This document shows positions 63,362 to 64,000 of a DNA stretch of 64,000 nt, in pieces. The translations under genes and the position numbers were made by a program. Below the pieces are notes generated by a model that ran no database searches, was not told where the DNA came from, and saw only the letters and a program-made list of their open reading frames with translations. This DNA is from Lederbergia citri (GTDB taxonomy: Bacteria; Bacillota; Bacilli; Bacillales; Bacillaceae_C). Each line of letters starts with the position of its first letter. Within the stretch, counting starts at the first letter, position 1. The stretch is from the NCBI RefSeq assembly GCF_018343625.1, contig NZ_JAGYPG010000002.1, positions 1,097,280 through 1,161,279 of the forward strand. Reading direction: 5' to 3'.

Positions 63362-63802
63362 TTACATTGAAATTTTATAGACTACTTTGCAAATACGTTC
63401 TTCCACTTCTCTGTGTGCACCTACTAGATGGGTATCCTCAGGGAAGCAAATAAGGGCATAACCTTTTTGTAAATAACCGCAAAATTTATTGTCTGATACA
63501 ACATCACCAAAGAAAATATCACTTTCTTGATCGTATTCCGTTATGTTCGTTAGTTCTTGAACATTTGCAACCTCTACATACTCCATTCCCTCTAAAACAA
63601 TATGAATATCAATATATTTTTTGTGTGCCTCATATCTTTTTTCATCCAAAACAGTGGTTGTAAATGCGATTTTATTTTTTTGATAATCATCCGATACATT
63701 CTCATCTTCTATTAGACCTTCAGTAATATCTTGAATGGCACTATTTAATTTTTGATTGTTAAAAATATACCGCCCTAAGTTCTCTAACTTATCGTATATC
63801 AT
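63362..63802 (-). CDS. YhcH/YjgK/YiaL (DUF386) sugar-related protein
   Basis: A 146-residue cupin-fold protein of the YhcH/YjgK/YiaL family. Features are YEAHKKYIDIHIVLEGMEYV with metal-binding His and Glu residues, and LICFPEDTHLVGAHREVEERICKVVYKI. Relatives occur in sialic-acid and pentose operons and act as anomerases or isomerases. It is likely downstream of, and co-transcribed with, the partial gene at 63858-64000. Confidence 0.86.
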   Translation of the reverse strand: MIYDKLENLGRYIFNNQKLNSAIQDITEGLIEDENVSDDYQKNKIAFTTTVLDEKRYEAHKKYIDIHIVLEGMEYVEVANVQELTNITEYDQESDIFFGDVVSDNKFCGYLQKGYALICFPEDTHLVGAHREVEERICKVVYKISM

Positions 63803-63857
63803 GCTAGCATTTCCTCTCTAAAACAATTTCTAAGTAATTGATGATGTTTAAATAAAA

Positions 63858-64000
63858 TTACACCATTAAACCGTGCAAACCACCTAACAGGGTAAAGATA
63901 ACAAGATGATCACCAATAGCAATGATGAATGATTTTTTATTTATTAAGCCAAACAGTGTGTTTTTCAAATAAACAAGTGAAATGATCAAACCTACCATAA
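63858..64000 (-). CDS. Partial membrane protein at the window edge
   Basis: The minus-strand frame reads 46 codons from the window edge to a stop at 63858-63860: MVGLIISLVYLKNTLFGLIN, then KKSFIIAIGDHLVIFTLLGG and LHGLMV. It looks like the C-terminus of a small hydrophobic protein with at least two spans; the Met may be internal because the frame is open to the edge. The family cannot be told. It lies 56 bp upstream of the YhcH-type gene. Confidence 0.55.
   Translation of the reverse strand, partial: MVGLIISLVYLKNTLFGLINKKSFIIAIGDHLVIFTLLGGLHGLMV

Noticed and set aside
1..64000. CRISPR arrays, tRNA/rRNA genes, insertion sequences, prophage
   Set aside because: None was seen: no regularly spaced direct repeats, no transposase or integrase frames, no phage structural genes.

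Overview
The window is AT-rich DNA from a low-GC Gram-positive bacterium, almost certainly a Bacillaceae member. Purine-rich Shine-Dalgarno sites precede most genes, GTG and TTG starts are frequent, and promoters are of sigma-A type. Recognisable Bacillus families include YeeI, a YerD-type glutamate synthase, YuxH, SwrC, HtpG, FeoAB and an NhaK-type antiporter. I cannot fix the genus. No rRNA, tRNA, CRISPR array, transposase or phage structural gene was seen. The region reads as ordinary chromosome with many accessory transport, stress and regulatory cassettes.

Layout: 0.4-5.8 kb holds a YebC-family protein, a NEW3-domain/ABC exporter operon and a divergent ECF sigma/anti-sigma pair. 5.9-9.5 kb holds a methyltransferase, a NamZ-like muramidase with an extra AMIN-like domain, and a stand-alone divergent HPr-kinase paralogue. 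9.7-14.7 kb holds a TetR-controlled ABC exporter with a visible promoter and operator, a LysM-3D wall protein, an acetyltransferase and an AlaX-type editing enzyme. 14.8-23.8 kb is a long minus-strand block: a minimal LytS-type kinase, an AraC-type response regulator, an unrecognised ten-span membrane protein, then oppA-B-C, a DUF1028 Ntn-hydrolase, and oppD-F. 24-26.5 kb holds a tiny parvovirus-type phospholipase A2, a hydrolase with its ArsR-like regulator and paired operators, and a frameshifted DUF488 gene. 26.7-30.3 kb is a Fur-box-preceded ferric ABC importer.

30.5-42.6 kb carries a Tet(M)-like ribosomal protection protein, a YuxH-type EAL/HDOD protein, an MFS carrier, a cupin, a YpfJ-type metalloprotease, an SwrC-type RND pump, a gene remnant, a folded intergenic repeat, and htpG behind an exact CIRCE element. 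42.7-49.9 kb holds two transporters, a TetR/hydrolase/HPRT-paralogue operon, and a Fur-box-preceded feoA-feoB-cysteine-rich cassette in which feoB seems to start at ATC. 49.9-64 kb holds an MFS protein, several small stress or drug-related proteins, a YerD-type protein with a decayed partial copy 1 kb away, an OsmC protein behind a complete SAM-I riboswitch, a TetR/SDR operon with operator, an NhaK-type antiporter, and a guanine-class purine riboswitch ahead of a purine permease and phosphoribosyltransferase.

The most informative signals are regulatory: two Fur boxes, one CIRCE, one S-box, one purine riboswitch, three TetR-type operators and a pair of ArsR-type operators. The main candidates for new biology are the kinase/regulator/membrane-protein/Opp/DUF1028 block, the HprK paralogue that lacks an acidic signature residue, and the S-box-controlled OsmC gene.
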